Assembly: GCF_028688855.1 (NCBI RefSeq)
Contig: NZ_JAQTXI010000015.1
Location: 1-64,000, forward strand
Source of the DNA: Neomegalonema sp.
Lineage (GTDB): Bacteria > Pseudomonadota > Alphaproteobacteria > Rhodobacterales > Rhodobacteraceae
Direction: 5' to 3'
DNA length: 64,000 bases
In this document: piece by piece, positions 1 to 8,588 of the stretch
Position numbering within the stretch: the stretch's first letter is position 1
Layout of the letters: each line of letters starts with the position of its first letter
Translations under genes and position numbers: made by a program
The notes under the pieces: generated by a model
What the model was told of the DNA's origin: nothing
Seen by the model: the letters and a program-made list of their open reading frames with translations, nothing else
The model's database searches: none

Positions 1-714
1 CGGAACGCCGGTCACCAGCTTCGTCGTCTCGGGCGAGGGCGTCGCGCCGCTCCAGGGCATGTCGGCGGCCTCGGCGCGCTGCTCCGGCGAGAGCGCCGCC
101 CGGTTCGCCAGGATCCCGACGGTCCAGGCGTCGAGGCGCGTCAGGATGAAGCGTCGGGACGGAGATTCCGCCTGCTCGCTCCAGACGGAGGTCAGGCGGG
201 TCAGGGCTTCGGCCATGCGGGGGCTCGGGTCGGCGCCTGGAGGATCCTCCAGACCCAGCAGGAAGGCCGTGGCGGCGAAGTCGCTGACCGCGAGGCCCGT
301 TCCCAGGCCCAGAGGCTCCTGAACCGGATCCATCGCCCGCCATTCCGCGAGCATGGGATTGGTCTCGGCGTCCTCCACCGCATGGGCGAGCAGATAGCGG
401 GCGATGTCGTACATCGCGCGACGCGTCGCCGGATGGCTGGCCTCCCGCGCGAGGAGCGCGGCGGAAAGGGTCGCGTCGATGTAGTCGGGCTCGCCGCGCG
501 CGATCGCGGCGTCGAGGAGGGGGTATTCCGCGACGATCCCCGCCCGCAGACGCTCCGTCGCGTCGGGCGGAGGCGCGCCGTCCCAGATGACGGCGGCCAG
601 AGCCGCGGCCAGGCGTTCCGGGGAGGGACGGGCCTCGGCGGCGCCGCAGAGGGACAGCGCCAGGGCCGTCGTCGCGACGAGGCGCGGGATCAGGTTTCCG
701 GAACAGGGCCTCAT
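1..714 (-). CDS. Secreted hypothetical protein, C-terminus cut by window edge
   Basis: The minus strand is open from an ATG at 714 to the window edge, giving 238 residues with no stop. The first 28 residues look like a Sec signal peptide: a short basic stretch, a hydrophobic core (LVATTALALSLCG) and an AEA cleavage site. The mature part is helical, Ala/Glu-rich and has no motif I recognise; phrases such as RAMYDIARYLLAHAVED suggest an all-helical fold. It probably acts in the periplasm or envelope. The opposite strand also carries an open frame, but that frame is Arg-rich and lacks protein character. Function unknown; the call as a gene rests on the signal peptide and the long uninterrupted frame. 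Confidence 0.6.
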   Translation of the reverse strand, partial: MRPCSGNLIPRLVATTALALSLCGAAEARPSPERLAAALAAVIWDGAPPPDATERLRAGIVAEYPLLDAAIARGEPDYIDATLSAALLAREASHPATRRAMYDIARYLLAHAVEDAETNPMLAEWRAMDPVQEPLGLGTGLAVSDFAATAFLLGLEDPPGADPSPRMAEALTRLTSVWSEQAESPSRRFILTRLDAWTVGILANRAALSPEQRAEAADMPWSGATPSPETTKLVTGVP

Positions 715-849
715 GGTGTTTCTCTCCTCCGGAACAGGGCCTTGCGGCCATATGCGCGGCGCGCCGCCGGAACCTGACCTTGATAGCCGGCGCCATGTGA
801 CGAAAGAATGAACCATGAACCACCCTTGATCCTGACGGGGCATGGGGCG

Positions 850-871
850 GGGCCTCCCTTGCGGGAGGCCC
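850..871 (-). terminator. Hairpin downstream of the MFS gene
   Basis: A perfect 9-bp stem (GGGCCTCCC / GGGAGGCCC) with a 4-base loop lies 27 bp past the stop of the minus-strand MFS gene. No T-run follows on the minus strand, so it may be a weak or processed 3' end rather than a classic intrinsic terminator. Confidence 0.45.
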
Positions 872-897
872 GTTCCCGCGGATTCCGCTGCGGGGAG

Positions 898-2070
898 TCA
901 CCCGGCGCGGCGACGCCCGAGCCGGATCAGCCCCAGACCCGCCGCCGCCAGCAATCCGCCGACGACCGGAACCGCGGCGTAGCCGAGTCCCGCGCTGATC
1001 GTCGCGCCGCCCGCCGCCGCGCCCAGGGCGTTGCCGAGGTTGAAGGCCCCGATGTTGATCGAGGAGGCCAGACCGGGAGCTTCGGCGGCGGCCTGCATGA
1101 CCTTCATCTGCACCGAAGGCACGATGGCGAAGGCCGCCGCGCCCCAGATCAGCAGGGAGGCCGCCGCGCCGGTCTGCGATCCCAGCGTCAGGGGCAGCAC
1201 GACCATGATCGCCGCCAGAGCCGCCATGCAGAGAGCCGCCGCGCCGTCGAGCGACCAGTCCGCCAGGCGCCCGCCCAGCATGTTGCCGAGCGTGAAGCCC
1301 ACCCCGATCAGCACCAGAGCGAAGGTCACGAAGCTCCCGGAGGCGCCGGTCAGGGTCTCCAGAACCGGGGCGACGTAGGTGTAGAGGGTGAACATGGCGC
1401 TCGCGCCCATTACGGTGGTCAGCAGGGCGACCAGCACTTCAGGCCGGGTCAGCACGCGCAGTTCGCGCCGCAGGTCCGGACGCGCGCCGGGCTCGCCCTT
1501 CGGCAGCGCCAGCCAGAGCGCCGCGATGGCGATCAGCCCCAGAACCGCCGTCGCGGCGAAGGAGGAGCGCCAGCCGATCTGTTGTCCCAGCCAGGTGGCC
1601 GCCGGAACGCCGCCGATGTTGGCGATGGTCAGGCCCATGAACATGGTCGCCACCGCGCTGGCCCGCCGCTCCTTCGGCACGACGCCGGCCGCCACCACCG
1701 CGCCGAGTCCGAAGAAGGCGCCGTGGTTCAGGCTGGTGACCAGCCGCGCGGCGAGCAGCGTCCAGTAGTCGGGCGCCAGGGCCGACAGCAGATTCCCGAG
1801 GGTGAAGATTCCCATCAGGGCCATCAGGGCGGCGCGCTTGCCGAAGCGGCTGAAGAGCAGCGTCATCACGGGCGCGCCGAGCATCACGCCCAGGGCGTAG
1901 GCGCTGACCAGCAGGCCCGCCGTCGGAATGGAGACGCCCACGCCCTCGGCGATGATCGGCAGAAGCCCCATGGGCGAGAATTCGGTCGTGCCGATCCCGA
2001 AGGCCCCCACGGCCAGGGCCAGCAAAGGCCAGTTGAAGCCGCTGCGGGCGGCGGAGTCCACGGTGGTCAT
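898..2070 (-). CDS. MFS transporter, AraJ/YdhP-like DHA1 family
   Basis: A 390-residue inner-membrane protein with about 12 hydrophobic segments. The N-terminus contains GTTEFSPMGLLPIIA, typical of the DHA1 (drug:H+ antiporter) AraJ/YdhP branch, and LLFSRFGKRAAL matches the loop 2-3 MFS signature. The family exports small molecules in exchange for protons; the substrate cannot be told from sequence. The frame stays open further upstream, but the start at 2070 is preferred: it has a GAGGA ribosome-binding site 8 bases upstream and begins directly before the first membrane helix, while the longer N-terminus is Pro/Arg-rich. It is divergent from a LysR regulator, a common arrangement in which the regulator controls the exporter. 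Confidence 0.85.
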   Translation of the reverse strand: MTTVDSAARSGFNWPLLALAVGAFGIGTTEFSPMGLLPIIAEGVGVSIPTAGLLVSAYALGVMLGAPVMTLLFSRFGKRAALMALMGIFTLGNLLSALAPDYWTLLAARLVTSLNHGAFFGLGAVVAAGVVPKERRASAVATMFMGLTIANIGGVPAATWLGQQIGWRSSFAATAVLGLIAIAALWLALPKGEPGARPDLRRELRVLTRPEVLVALLTTVMGASAMFTLYTYVAPVLETLTGASGSFVTFALVLIGVGFTLGNMLGGRLADWSLDGAAALCMAALAAIMVVLPLTLGSQTGAAASLLIWGAAAFAIVPSVQMKVMQAAAEAPGLASSINIGAFNLGNALGAAAGGATISAGLGYAAVPVVGGLLAAAGLGLIRLGRRRAG

Positions 2071-2193
2071 CAGGAATGTCCTCGGAGCGCGGTCCGGGCG
2101 GGCCGGAAGGGCCGTCCGGGCCGGTTGGGCGGCCATGAAGGGTCCGGCCGGACAAGGCCGCGGTCGGAGCTTCAGATACGGCCTGGAAAAAGG

Positions 2194-2243
2194 CTTGATA
2201 AGCGCCTCCTTCGGCACATCATCTGTGAAGCGATTTCATCAAG
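2194..2243. promoter_or_regulatory. Divergent MFS/LysR control region with CTTGAT...ATCAAG dyad
   Basis: The 192-bp gap between the divergent MFS and LysR starts contains an inverted pair CTTGAT (2194-2199) and ATCAAG (2238-2243), about 38 bp apart, in its more AT-rich part. This is a plausible location for LysR binding, but the half-sites are short and could be chance. Confidence 0.3.
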
Positions 2244-2262
2244 GGGCTTTGGAGAGCCGCGC

Positions 2263-3168
2263 ATGGACAATCGGGCGGGCGAAATGCAGGTCTTCCTGCG
2301 CGTGGTGGAGGCGGGGAGCTTCTCCGAAGCCGCAAGGCGGCTGCGCATGACGCCCTCGGCCGTGAGCAAGATGGTGGGACGCGTCGAATCCCGGCTCGGG
2401 GCGCGGCTGCTGGAGCGCTCGACGCGCCGTCTCTCGCCCACCGCCGAGGGGCGGCTCTATTACGAGCGCAGCCAGGCCCTGCTCGCCGAGCTGGAGGAGA
2501 TCGAGCGCGATCTGTCGCAAGGGGCGGCCTGCGGCGGCGGCGTGGTGCGGGTGAGCGCCTCGGTGGGCTTCGGGGCTCTGGCTCTGGAGCCGATCCTCCC
2601 GGCCTTCTGGGCGGCGCATCCCCGGATCCGGGTGGATCTCTCGCTCTCCGACGAGATCGTGGACCTCTATCTCGACCGCACGGACGTCGCCTTCCGGATC
2701 GGCCCTCTGCCCAGTTCGGGGATGACGCTCCGCAAGCTCGGCGCGGCCGCGCGCAAGATCGTGGCCTCGCCGGATTATCTGGCCCGCCGCGGCACGCCGC
2801 GCAGCGTCGAGGATCTGGCCGACCACGCCTGTCTGAGCTTCAATTTCCGTCGTTCGGCGGCGGTCTGGCCTCTGAGGGCGGGGGGCCGCATCCTCGACAA
2901 CGACCTTGCGGGGCCGCTCATCGCCAACAACGGCGAGACGGTGCGCCGCATGGCTCTGGCGGGCGTGGGGCTGGCGCGGATGGGCGAATTCCACGTCCGC
3001 GAAGATCTGAAGGCGGGCCGTCTGGTCGAGGTGCTGGCCGAGGCCGTCGTGGGCGAGACGGAGGACGTCCATGCGCTGTTTCCGGGCGGCGAGAACGCCC
3101 CGCATCGCGTCCGGGTCTTTCTGGATTTCGTGACGCCGCGCCTGAAGGCCTGTCTGGCCGCCGGATGA
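2263..3168 (+). CDS. LysR-family transcriptional regulator
   Basis: 301 residues. An N-terminal winged helix-turn-helix (about residues 5-62; FLRVVEAGSFSEAARRL, TPSAVSKMVGRVE) is followed by a LysR substrate-binding domain (about 90-298). The motifs LYLDRTDVAFRIG and DHACLSFNFRR are typical of the LTTR subgroup that controls small exporters and oxidoreductases. The frame is open far upstream, but that extension is antisense to the MFS gene; the ATG at 2263 begins right at the canonical N-terminus. It probably regulates the divergent MFS gene and itself. Ligand unknown. Confidence 0.9.
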   Translation: MDNRAGEMQVFLRVVEAGSFSEAARRLRMTPSAVSKMVGRVESRLGARLLERSTRRLSPTAEGRLYYERSQALLAELEEIERDLSQGAACGGGVVRVSASVGFGALALEPILPAFWAAHPRIRVDLSLSDEIVDLYLDRTDVAFRIGPLPSSGMTLRKLGAAARKIVASPDYLARRGTPRSVEDLADHACLSFNFRRSAAVWPLRAGGRILDNDLAGPLIANNGETVRRMALAGVGLARMGEFHVREDLKAGRLVEVLAEAVVGETEDVHALFPGGENAPHRVRVFLDFVTPRLKACLAAG

Positions 3169-3174
3169 GGGAGT

Positions 3175-3198
3175 CGCCCGGACCCTGCGGCCCGGGCG
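3175..3198. terminator. Hairpin between convergent LysR and SDR genes
   Basis: CGCCCGG (3175-3181) and CCGGGCG (3192-3198) form a 7-bp stem in the 36-bp gap between the converging lysR and SDR stops. It could end transcription from either side. There is no T-run. Confidence 0.35.
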
Positions 3199-3204
3199 GG
3201 ATCC

Positions 3205-3969
3205 TCACTGCGGGGCGTTCTCGCGCCGGAGCGCCGGAAGCCCGACGCCGGTCGCGTCGAACCCGCCGTCCACCGCGAGAGTCTGCCCGGTGACGAAGCT
3301 GGCCTTCTCCGAACAGAGGAAGACGACGGCCTCGGCGATCTCCCGCGCCTCGCCGTAGCGGTTCAGCGGAATGGCGTCGTAATAGGCCGCGATGATCTCG
3401 GGGGCGTGGACCGCCGCCGCGAGCTTGGTCCGGACCGGTCCCGGCGCGACGCAGTTGACGCGGATTCCCGCTTCGCCCAGCTCCGCCGCGAATTGCCTGG
3501 TCAGATGGATCACGGCGGCCTTCGAGGTGCCGTAGGCCACCCGCAGCGTGGAGGCCCGCAGGCCCGAAATCGAGGCGATGTTGACGATGGCGCCCTTCGT
3601 CTCGGCCAGAGCCGGAACGCAGGCCTGGGTGCAGAGGAACACGCCGTCGAGATTGGTGGCCATGACCTCGCGCCATTCCTCGAAGCTGGTGCGCGCGGCG
3701 CGCGAGAACAGCGCGACTCCGGCGTTGTTCACCAGAGCGTCGATGCGGCCGAAGCCCGCCAGAGCCTCCGCCGCCATGCGCTCGACCTCTTCGGGAATGG
3801 AGACGTCGGCCAGAACCGGCAGGACCTTCGCCAGGCGCGAAGAGGCCGCCTTCAGCTCGGCCTCGTCGCGGTCGACCATGACCACGCGCCATCCGGCCTC
3901 CAGAAACGCCTCCGTGGCCGCGAGGCCGATGCCCCGGCAGCCGCCGGTGACGAGAGCGACCTTGTTCAT
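3205..3969 (-). CDS. Short-chain dehydrogenase/reductase (SDR)
   Basis: 254 residues, the normal length for a classical SDR. It shows the NAD(P)-binding TGGCRGIG motif (residues 8-15), NNAG (81-84), the catalytic triad Ser133, Tyr146 and Lys150 (YGTSK), and the PGPVRT segment after the active site. Asp33 at the end of beta-strand 2 (VMVDRD) favours NAD over NADP. It is a cytosolic oxidoreductase; the substrate is unknown. It lies 157 bp downstream of dctP on the same strand, so it is probably read with the TRAP transporter and may oxidise or reduce the imported acid. Start ATG at 3969 follows a GAGGA motif. Confidence 0.9.
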   Translation of the reverse strand: MNKVALVTGGCRGIGLAATEAFLEAGWRVVMVDRDEAELKAASSRLAKVLPVLADVSIPEEVERMAAEALAGFGRIDALVNNAGVALFSRAARTSFEEWREVMATNLDGVFLCTQACVPALAETKGAIVNIASISGLRASTLRVAYGTSKAAVIHLTRQFAAELGEAGIRVNCVAPGPVRTKLAAAVHAPEIIAAYYDAIPLNRYGEAREIAEAVVFLCSEKASFVTGQTLAVDGGFDATGVGLPALRRENAPQ

Positions 3970-4126
3970 GGATCCTCCTCAAGGGTGCGACGACGGGCGC
4001 CCGCGTCCCGCCGACGGGGTTCGTTCTTCTCGCCGGCCGACGGAGGCCGCGGCCCGCAGGATCCCCGGGAGGTCTGCGGGCGCAGGGATCGCCGGACGCC
4101 GGGCCGCGCGGAGGCCCTGTCCTTCC

Positions 4127-5143
4127 TCAGGCCAGCTTGCGGCCCACGGCGGCTTCGAGCTTCTCCCAGGCTTCGTCGCCGTAGGTCTTCTTCCAGTCGG
4201 CGTAGAATCCGGCCTCGCGGAGCCTGGCCTCGAAGAGGCTGGCCTCCGGCGTGTTGAAGACGAAGCCTTCGGCTTCGAGCTCGGTCTTGAGTCCGGCGTT
4301 CATCGCCATGATGTCGGCGCGCTGGTTCTCGGCGCCTTCGTTGAAATGCTTGGCGACGATTTCTTTCAGATCATCGGGCAGGGCGTTCCAGGCGCGGCGG
4401 TTGGCGAGCATCCAGAATCCGTCCCACATGTGGTTGGTCATGGAGCAGTATTTCTGCACCTCCCACAGCTTCGAGGTCTTCATGATCGAGAGCGGATTCT
4501 CCTGGCCGTCGACGATGCCGGTCTGGAGGGCGGTGTAGACCTCGGCGAAGTTGATCGAGGCGGGCGCCGAGCCGAAAGCCGTGAAGAGCGACGTCCAGAG
4601 CGGCGAGACCGGCACGCGGATCTTGAAGCCTTCGAGATCCTTCGGCGTCACGATGGGGCCGCGCGACGAGGTGATCTGACGGAATCCGTTGTCCCAGATC
4701 TTGTCCATCACCGCGAGTCCCGCGCCTTCGATCTGGCCGCGGGCGTAGGCGCCGAGTTCGCCGTCCATGGCCTTCCAGACCGTGTCGTAATCGGGGAAGG
4801 CGAAGCCCACGCCGTTGATCGAGGCCCTGGGCACCAGCGTCGAGAGGATCACCGGCGAGAGCTGGAAGAACTCGACGCCGCCCGCGCGCAGCTGGCTGAG
4901 CACGTCGGTGTCGGCGCCGAGCTGGTTCGAGGGGAAGATCTGGATGTCCACCCGCCCGCCGGATTCCTCCAGGATCCGCGCCACCGCCTCGGTGAGGCGG
5001 ATGTTGCTCGGGTGGGTCATGGGCTGGTTGTTCGCCACCTTGTAGGCGAATTCGGCGGCGCGGGCCTCGCCCGGACGGACGAAGGGCGCGGCCAGGAGTC
5101 CGGCGGCGGTCCCGAGCAGAAGGGAACGGCGGTCGATGGTCAT
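4127..5143 (-). CDS. dctP: TRAP transporter substrate-binding protein
   Basis: 338 residues. The N-terminus has twin arginines (DRRSLLLG, residues 4-11) before a hydrophobic stretch and an Ala-rich cleavage region near residue 30, so export by Tat is plausible. The mature protein has the DctP fold, including the conserved Arg176 in FKIRVPVSPLW that pairs with a substrate carboxylate, and the segment FAEVYTALQTGIVDGQENPL that is diagnostic of the family. It binds an organic acid in the periplasm and delivers it to DctQM. It lies 42 bp downstream of the fused dctQM gene. Ligand identity cannot be read from sequence. Confidence 0.93.
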   Translation of the reverse strand: MTIDRRSLLLGTAAGLLAAPFVRPGEARAAEFAYKVANNQPMTHPSNIRLTEAVARILEESGGRVDIQIFPSNQLGADTDVLSQLRAGGVEFFQLSPVILSTLVPRASINGVGFAFPDYDTVWKAMDGELGAYARGQIEGAGLAVMDKIWDNGFRQITSSRGPIVTPKDLEGFKIRVPVSPLWTSLFTAFGSAPASINFAEVYTALQTGIVDGQENPLSIMKTSKLWEVQKYCSMTNHMWDGFWMLANRRAWNALPDDLKEIVAKHFNEGAENQRADIMAMNAGLKTELEAEGFVFNTPEASLFEARLREAGFYADWKKTYGDEAWEKLEAAVGRKLA

Positions 5144-5185
5144 GAAGTCCTCCCGAAGGTTTCTTGTGAAAGGCGTTCCGGACGA

Positions 5186-7072
5186 TCACAGCAGCGCGGT
5201 CGAGAACCAGGGCACGGCGGCGATCAGCAGAAGTCCGACGAAGAGCGCCCCGATATAGGGCCAGATGCTGCGCATCACCTGATCGGCGGGCGCGTCGGCG
5301 ATCTTGCAGGCGATGTAGAAGCCGATGCCGATGGGCGGCGCCATCAGGCCGATGTTCATCGCGGTCACGACGACCATGGCGTAATGGATGTCGTTGATCC
5401 CCAGACTCTTCGCGATGGGGAACATGATCGGCGCCAGAAGCACGATGGCGGGCAGGCCCTCCAGAATGCAGCCCAGCACCAGAAAGATCACGATGGAGGC
5501 CAGCATGAAGCTGATCCATCCGCCCGGCAGATCCTTGACGAAGTTCATCAGATCCCGCGCGAAGCCCGATTGCGTCAGCGCCCAGGCCATGGCCGAGGCC
5601 GCCCCGAGGATCAGCAGGATCGCCCCCGACATGGCGGCGGTCTCGACGAGCATGGGCAGGATGCGGCTGCGCGGAACGCCGCCGTAGAGCGTCGCCCCGG
5701 CGATCCAGGCGTAGACCACGGCGATGGTCGAGACCTCGGTGGCCGTGGCGACTCCGCCGCCGACCAGAGCGCGGATCAGGAAGGGCAGCACCAGAGCGGG
5801 CGCCGCGACCAGCGCCGCCTTGCCGACGAAGCCGAGGCTCGCGCGGCGGACGCCGGACATGTCCTCATGACGGGCGTTCCAGCGCGCCAGCACGGCCAGC
5901 GCCAGCAGCAGGACCATGGCGATGGCGAATCCGCTGGTGAACAGCCCGGCGATGGAGACTCCCGCCACCGAGCCGAGCACGATCAGCACGATGGAGGGCG
6001 GCACGGTGTCGGCCATGGCTGCGCCGGTGGCGAGCATGGCGGTCATTTCGGGCGGAGAATGGCCTCTGCGGCGCATCTCGGGGAAGAGCGCCGGGGCGAC
6101 GGTCGCCATGTCCGAGACCTTCGAGCCCGAGATCCCCGAGACCAGAAACAGCGAGCCGAGCAGCACATAGCTCATGCCCGCCTTCACATGGCCGAGCAGC
6201 GAGGCGAGGAAGTTGACGATGGCCTTGCCCATGCCGGTGGCGTCGAGGATGCAGCCGAGCAGCACGAAGACCGGCACCGAGAGCAGCACCAGCGAAGACA
6301 TGCCTTCGTCGATGCGCCCGATCATGACGAAGACCGGGGCCCGGCTGGCGAAGGTCAGATAGGCGAGCGTCCCGAGCGCGAAGCAAAAGGCGATGGGCAC
6401 GCCGCAGACCAGCAGAAGCGCCGCGAAGAGCCCGAGGAAGAGCGGCAGATTCCAGTTGCCGATGCTCAGGAGCGAAGGCTTGACGCCGATGAGCAGGGCC
6501 GTCAGGGCTCCGGCGAGGATCAGCGTCCCGAGGATGATCCGCCATTCGCCGGTCCGCAGGATGGAGATCACGGTGAGCAGCAGCATCAGCCCGATCCCGA
6601 CCGGCAGCGCGGAGGCGCGCCAGGTGAGCGGCAGCCCGAGGGCGGGCGAACGCACGAAGGATTCCTCATAGGCGTATTCGACGGCGACCGGCAGGAGCCG
6701 CGCCAGCAGGATCGCCACGAGCACCTGTCCGCCCACTTCGGCGATCCGGGCGAGCCGGGGCGGCATGAGCGGCAGGACCACCGTCAGGCGGATGTGTTCA
6801 TGTCTGTCGAGCGCCAGGGCCGCGCCGAGCATGGCCATCCAGATGAAGGAGAGCGACGCCACTTCGTCTCCCCAGATCAGGGGCTTGTGCAGGGCGTAGC
6901 GGAAGAGGACGTTGGCCAGCACGGTGACGATCATCACGACCAGCAGCGCGGCGGCGAGATGTTCGATGGGGCGCATCCAGGGCTCGGCGCGTCTGGGTTC
7001 GGCCAGAGTTTCGAGGCCGCCGAGCGCGATTTCGGCGTCCTGCCGCTCTTTCGTCAGCTCCATCCGGTTCAT
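5186..7072 (-). CDS. dctQM: TRAP transporter fused small and large permease subunits
   Basis: 628 residues, a natural DctQ-DctM fusion. Residues about 35-180 hold the four-helix DctQ part (IWGDEVASLSFIWMAMLGAAL is typical), and about 190-628 hold the 12-helix DctM part with GSLFLVSGISGSKVSDMATVAP, PPSIVLIVLGSVAG and the C-terminal AMVVVTAMNIGLMAPPIG. It is the sodium-coupled membrane part of a TRAP importer for organic acids. Fused DctQM proteins are a recognised family variant. It is first in an operon with dctP and an SDR. The 184-bp gap upstream presumably carries the promoter; I see no clear one. An alternative start lies three codons inside. Confidence 0.93.
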   Translation of the reverse strand: MNRMELTKERQDAEIALGGLETLAEPRRAEPWMRPIEHLAAALLVVMIVTVLANVLFRYALHKPLIWGDEVASLSFIWMAMLGAALALDRHEHIRLTVVLPLMPPRLARIAEVGGQVLVAILLARLLPVAVEYAYEESFVRSPALGLPLTWRASALPVGIGLMLLLTVISILRTGEWRIILGTLILAGALTALLIGVKPSLLSIGNWNLPLFLGLFAALLLVCGVPIAFCFALGTLAYLTFASRAPVFVMIGRIDEGMSSLVLLSVPVFVLLGCILDATGMGKAIVNFLASLLGHVKAGMSYVLLGSLFLVSGISGSKVSDMATVAPALFPEMRRRGHSPPEMTAMLATGAAMADTVPPSIVLIVLGSVAGVSIAGLFTSGFAIAMVLLLALAVLARWNARHEDMSGVRRASLGFVGKAALVAAPALVLPFLIRALVGGGVATATEVSTIAVVYAWIAGATLYGGVPRSRILPMLVETAAMSGAILLILGAASAMAWALTQSGFARDLMNFVKDLPGGWISFMLASIVIFLVLGCILEGLPAIVLLAPIMFPIAKSLGINDIHYAMVVVTAMNIGLMAPPIGIGFYIACKIADAPADQVMRSIWPYIGALFVGLLLIAAVPWFSTALL

Positions 7073-7256
7073 CCTCCCGTCAAGGCTCTTGAGGTCTTGT
7101 CGCCTCTGGCGCGGCGCTTTCCCGAGGGGGGAAATCCGCCAGCGCCTTGACCTCAGGAATAAGGCGGATGATTCGCGCTTTGCAATCGGAAACCGATCAA
7201 CCCGGGGGCGAGCCTCTCCGGGCCGGATCCGGAGGTTGCGTCAGGGCGAAAGAGCC

Positions 7257-8588
7257 TCAAGGCCTCGACTTCGTTCGGGAGGGAGCGGGCGCCTCGGCCT
7301 CGTCGGCGCGCCCGGGATCCCCGATCTCGATGCGCTTGAGCGGGACCGCGCCCACAGGAAGTCCGCGTTCGATCCGCAAGGCGTCGCCGAAGCTGGAGAG
7401 CCGCTTCTCCAGGCCCTCCACATCGCCGCACCAGAGGGTTTCCGCATCCTGATCGCGGGAGGGGTCCGGCCCCCGGCCGTTCCGGTCGAAGGCGACGGGG
7501 CGCATCTGGAGCCGGTCGCCGCCGCTCACCTCCACGCCGTAATCCGGACGGAGGGCGCTCCGCAGCACAAGCCGCCCCTCGGAGGCCCAGGAGGTCGACA
7601 TGTTCTCCGAAACCTCATAGCCCAGCGCCCCGAGCCCCGCCAGAACGGCCGCCCGACGCGCCTCGGCGGCCCGGGACGCGCGCAAGGCCTGAACCGCCGC
7701 GATGGTCTCGGCGCGGCGCGCCTCCATCGCCTCGATCTCCAGGGCCTCCGGATTCTCCGTCCGGACCTCCGTCGCGAGGCCGAGGGCCTCCGCCTCCGCC
7801 CGCGCCGCCCGCAGCTCCGACAGGGCGGCGGCCCTTCGCCGCGCCGCCGCGAGCGCGCGTCCCGTCTCGACCTCCAGCGCGTCGAGGATGAGGCGCCTCC
7901 TCTCCGGGGGGGCCGCCTCGGCTTCGTCGAGCCGCGCGCTCCATGGCGTCGGCGTCTCCGGCTGGCCGATGCGCCTGATCTGCGCGATTCTGGCGGCGAT
8001 GCGTTCGATCTCCGGATCTCCGGGCTCGACGGGCTGGGCGCGCGTCCCGTCCGCCGCTCGATCCGTGAAGGCGGCGGGGGGCGTCTCTCCCTCGCGCAAT
8101 CGGGCGGCGAGGCCGGCGTCCGTCTTCGGCGAGGGGGCTGCGCCGCCCAGCAGCAGCAGGCCGCGCCCGACGGCGGCCGGATCTCCGCGCTCCAGCCCCG
8201 CCTCCAGATCCGCAGCCAGCGGAGCCCCGGCTTTCCGCAGAGCCTTGAGCAAGGTTGCGGCGGCCTCCCGCTCCCGCCGCGCCTTCGAGCGGGCGGCTGC
8301 CTCTTCGGCGGCGGCCTGCGCCAGACGCCGCTGGATGTCCTCGCGCAGGAAGGCTTCCTCGGCGGGCGCCTGTTTCTGGAGGTCCTCGAAGCGCCCCCGC
8401 GCGAGGGCTTCGGCGAGGGCGTCGCGATGTCCGCGCGCCGCCGCGATCTCCGCCGCGTCGAGGAGGCCGTTGCGGGTTCCGATGCGGATCCAGTCCTCCA
8501 GCGCCGCGTCGACGCGGGCGATGAGCCCGCGGCAGATCTCCATGATCTCCTCGCGCGTGACGATGCGCACGACCTTCGGTCCGCTCAT
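7257..8588 (-). CDS. Hypothetical protein, last gene of helicase operon A
   Basis: 443 residues, starting MSGPKVVRIVTREEI. The start overlaps the upstream helicase stop as ATGA, which fixes it and shows translational coupling; longer frames upstream run inside the helicase gene. Residues about 5-60 look like a compact helical head; 75-330 are highly charged and Ala/Arg/Glu-rich with heptad character, so probably coiled coil; the last 100 residues (GYEVSENMSTSWASEGRLVLRSAL, then DYGVEVSGGDRLQMRPVAFD) look like a beta-rich domain ending in a basic tail. No catalytic motif is seen. It may be a scaffold or adaptor for the helicase or AAA+ ATPase in this operon; this is inference from position only. 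Confidence 0.8.
   Translation of the reverse strand: MSGPKVVRIVTREEIMEICRGLIARVDAALEDWIRIGTRNGLLDAAEIAAARGHRDALAEALARGRFEDLQKQAPAEEAFLREDIQRRLAQAAAEEAAARSKARREREAAATLLKALRKAGAPLAADLEAGLERGDPAAVGRGLLLLGGAAPSPKTDAGLAARLREGETPPAAFTDRAADGTRAQPVEPGDPEIERIAARIAQIRRIGQPETPTPWSARLDEAEAAPPERRRLILDALEVETGRALAAARRRAAALSELRAARAEAEALGLATEVRTENPEALEIEAMEARRAETIAAVQALRASRAAEARRAAVLAGLGALGYEVSENMSTSWASEGRLVLRSALRPDYGVEVSGGDRLQMRPVAFDRNGRGPDPSRDQDAETLWCGDVEGLEKRLSSFGDALRIERGLPVGAVPLKRIEIGDPGRADEAEAPAPSRTKSRP

Noticed and set aside
808..2262. Long upstream in-frame extension of the LysR gene
   Set aside because: It is antisense to the MFS gene, Arg/Gly-rich and without protein character; LysR proteins start at the ATG at 2263.
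3548..7150. 1200-codon plus-strand open frame
   Set aside because: It lies opposite the SDR, dctP and dctQM genes and is a His/Gly/Arg-rich shadow typical of high GC.
7201..7256. Hairpin CTCCGG/CCGGAG after operon A as a terminator
   Set aside because: The stem is only 6 bp with no T-run; too weak to list as a feature.
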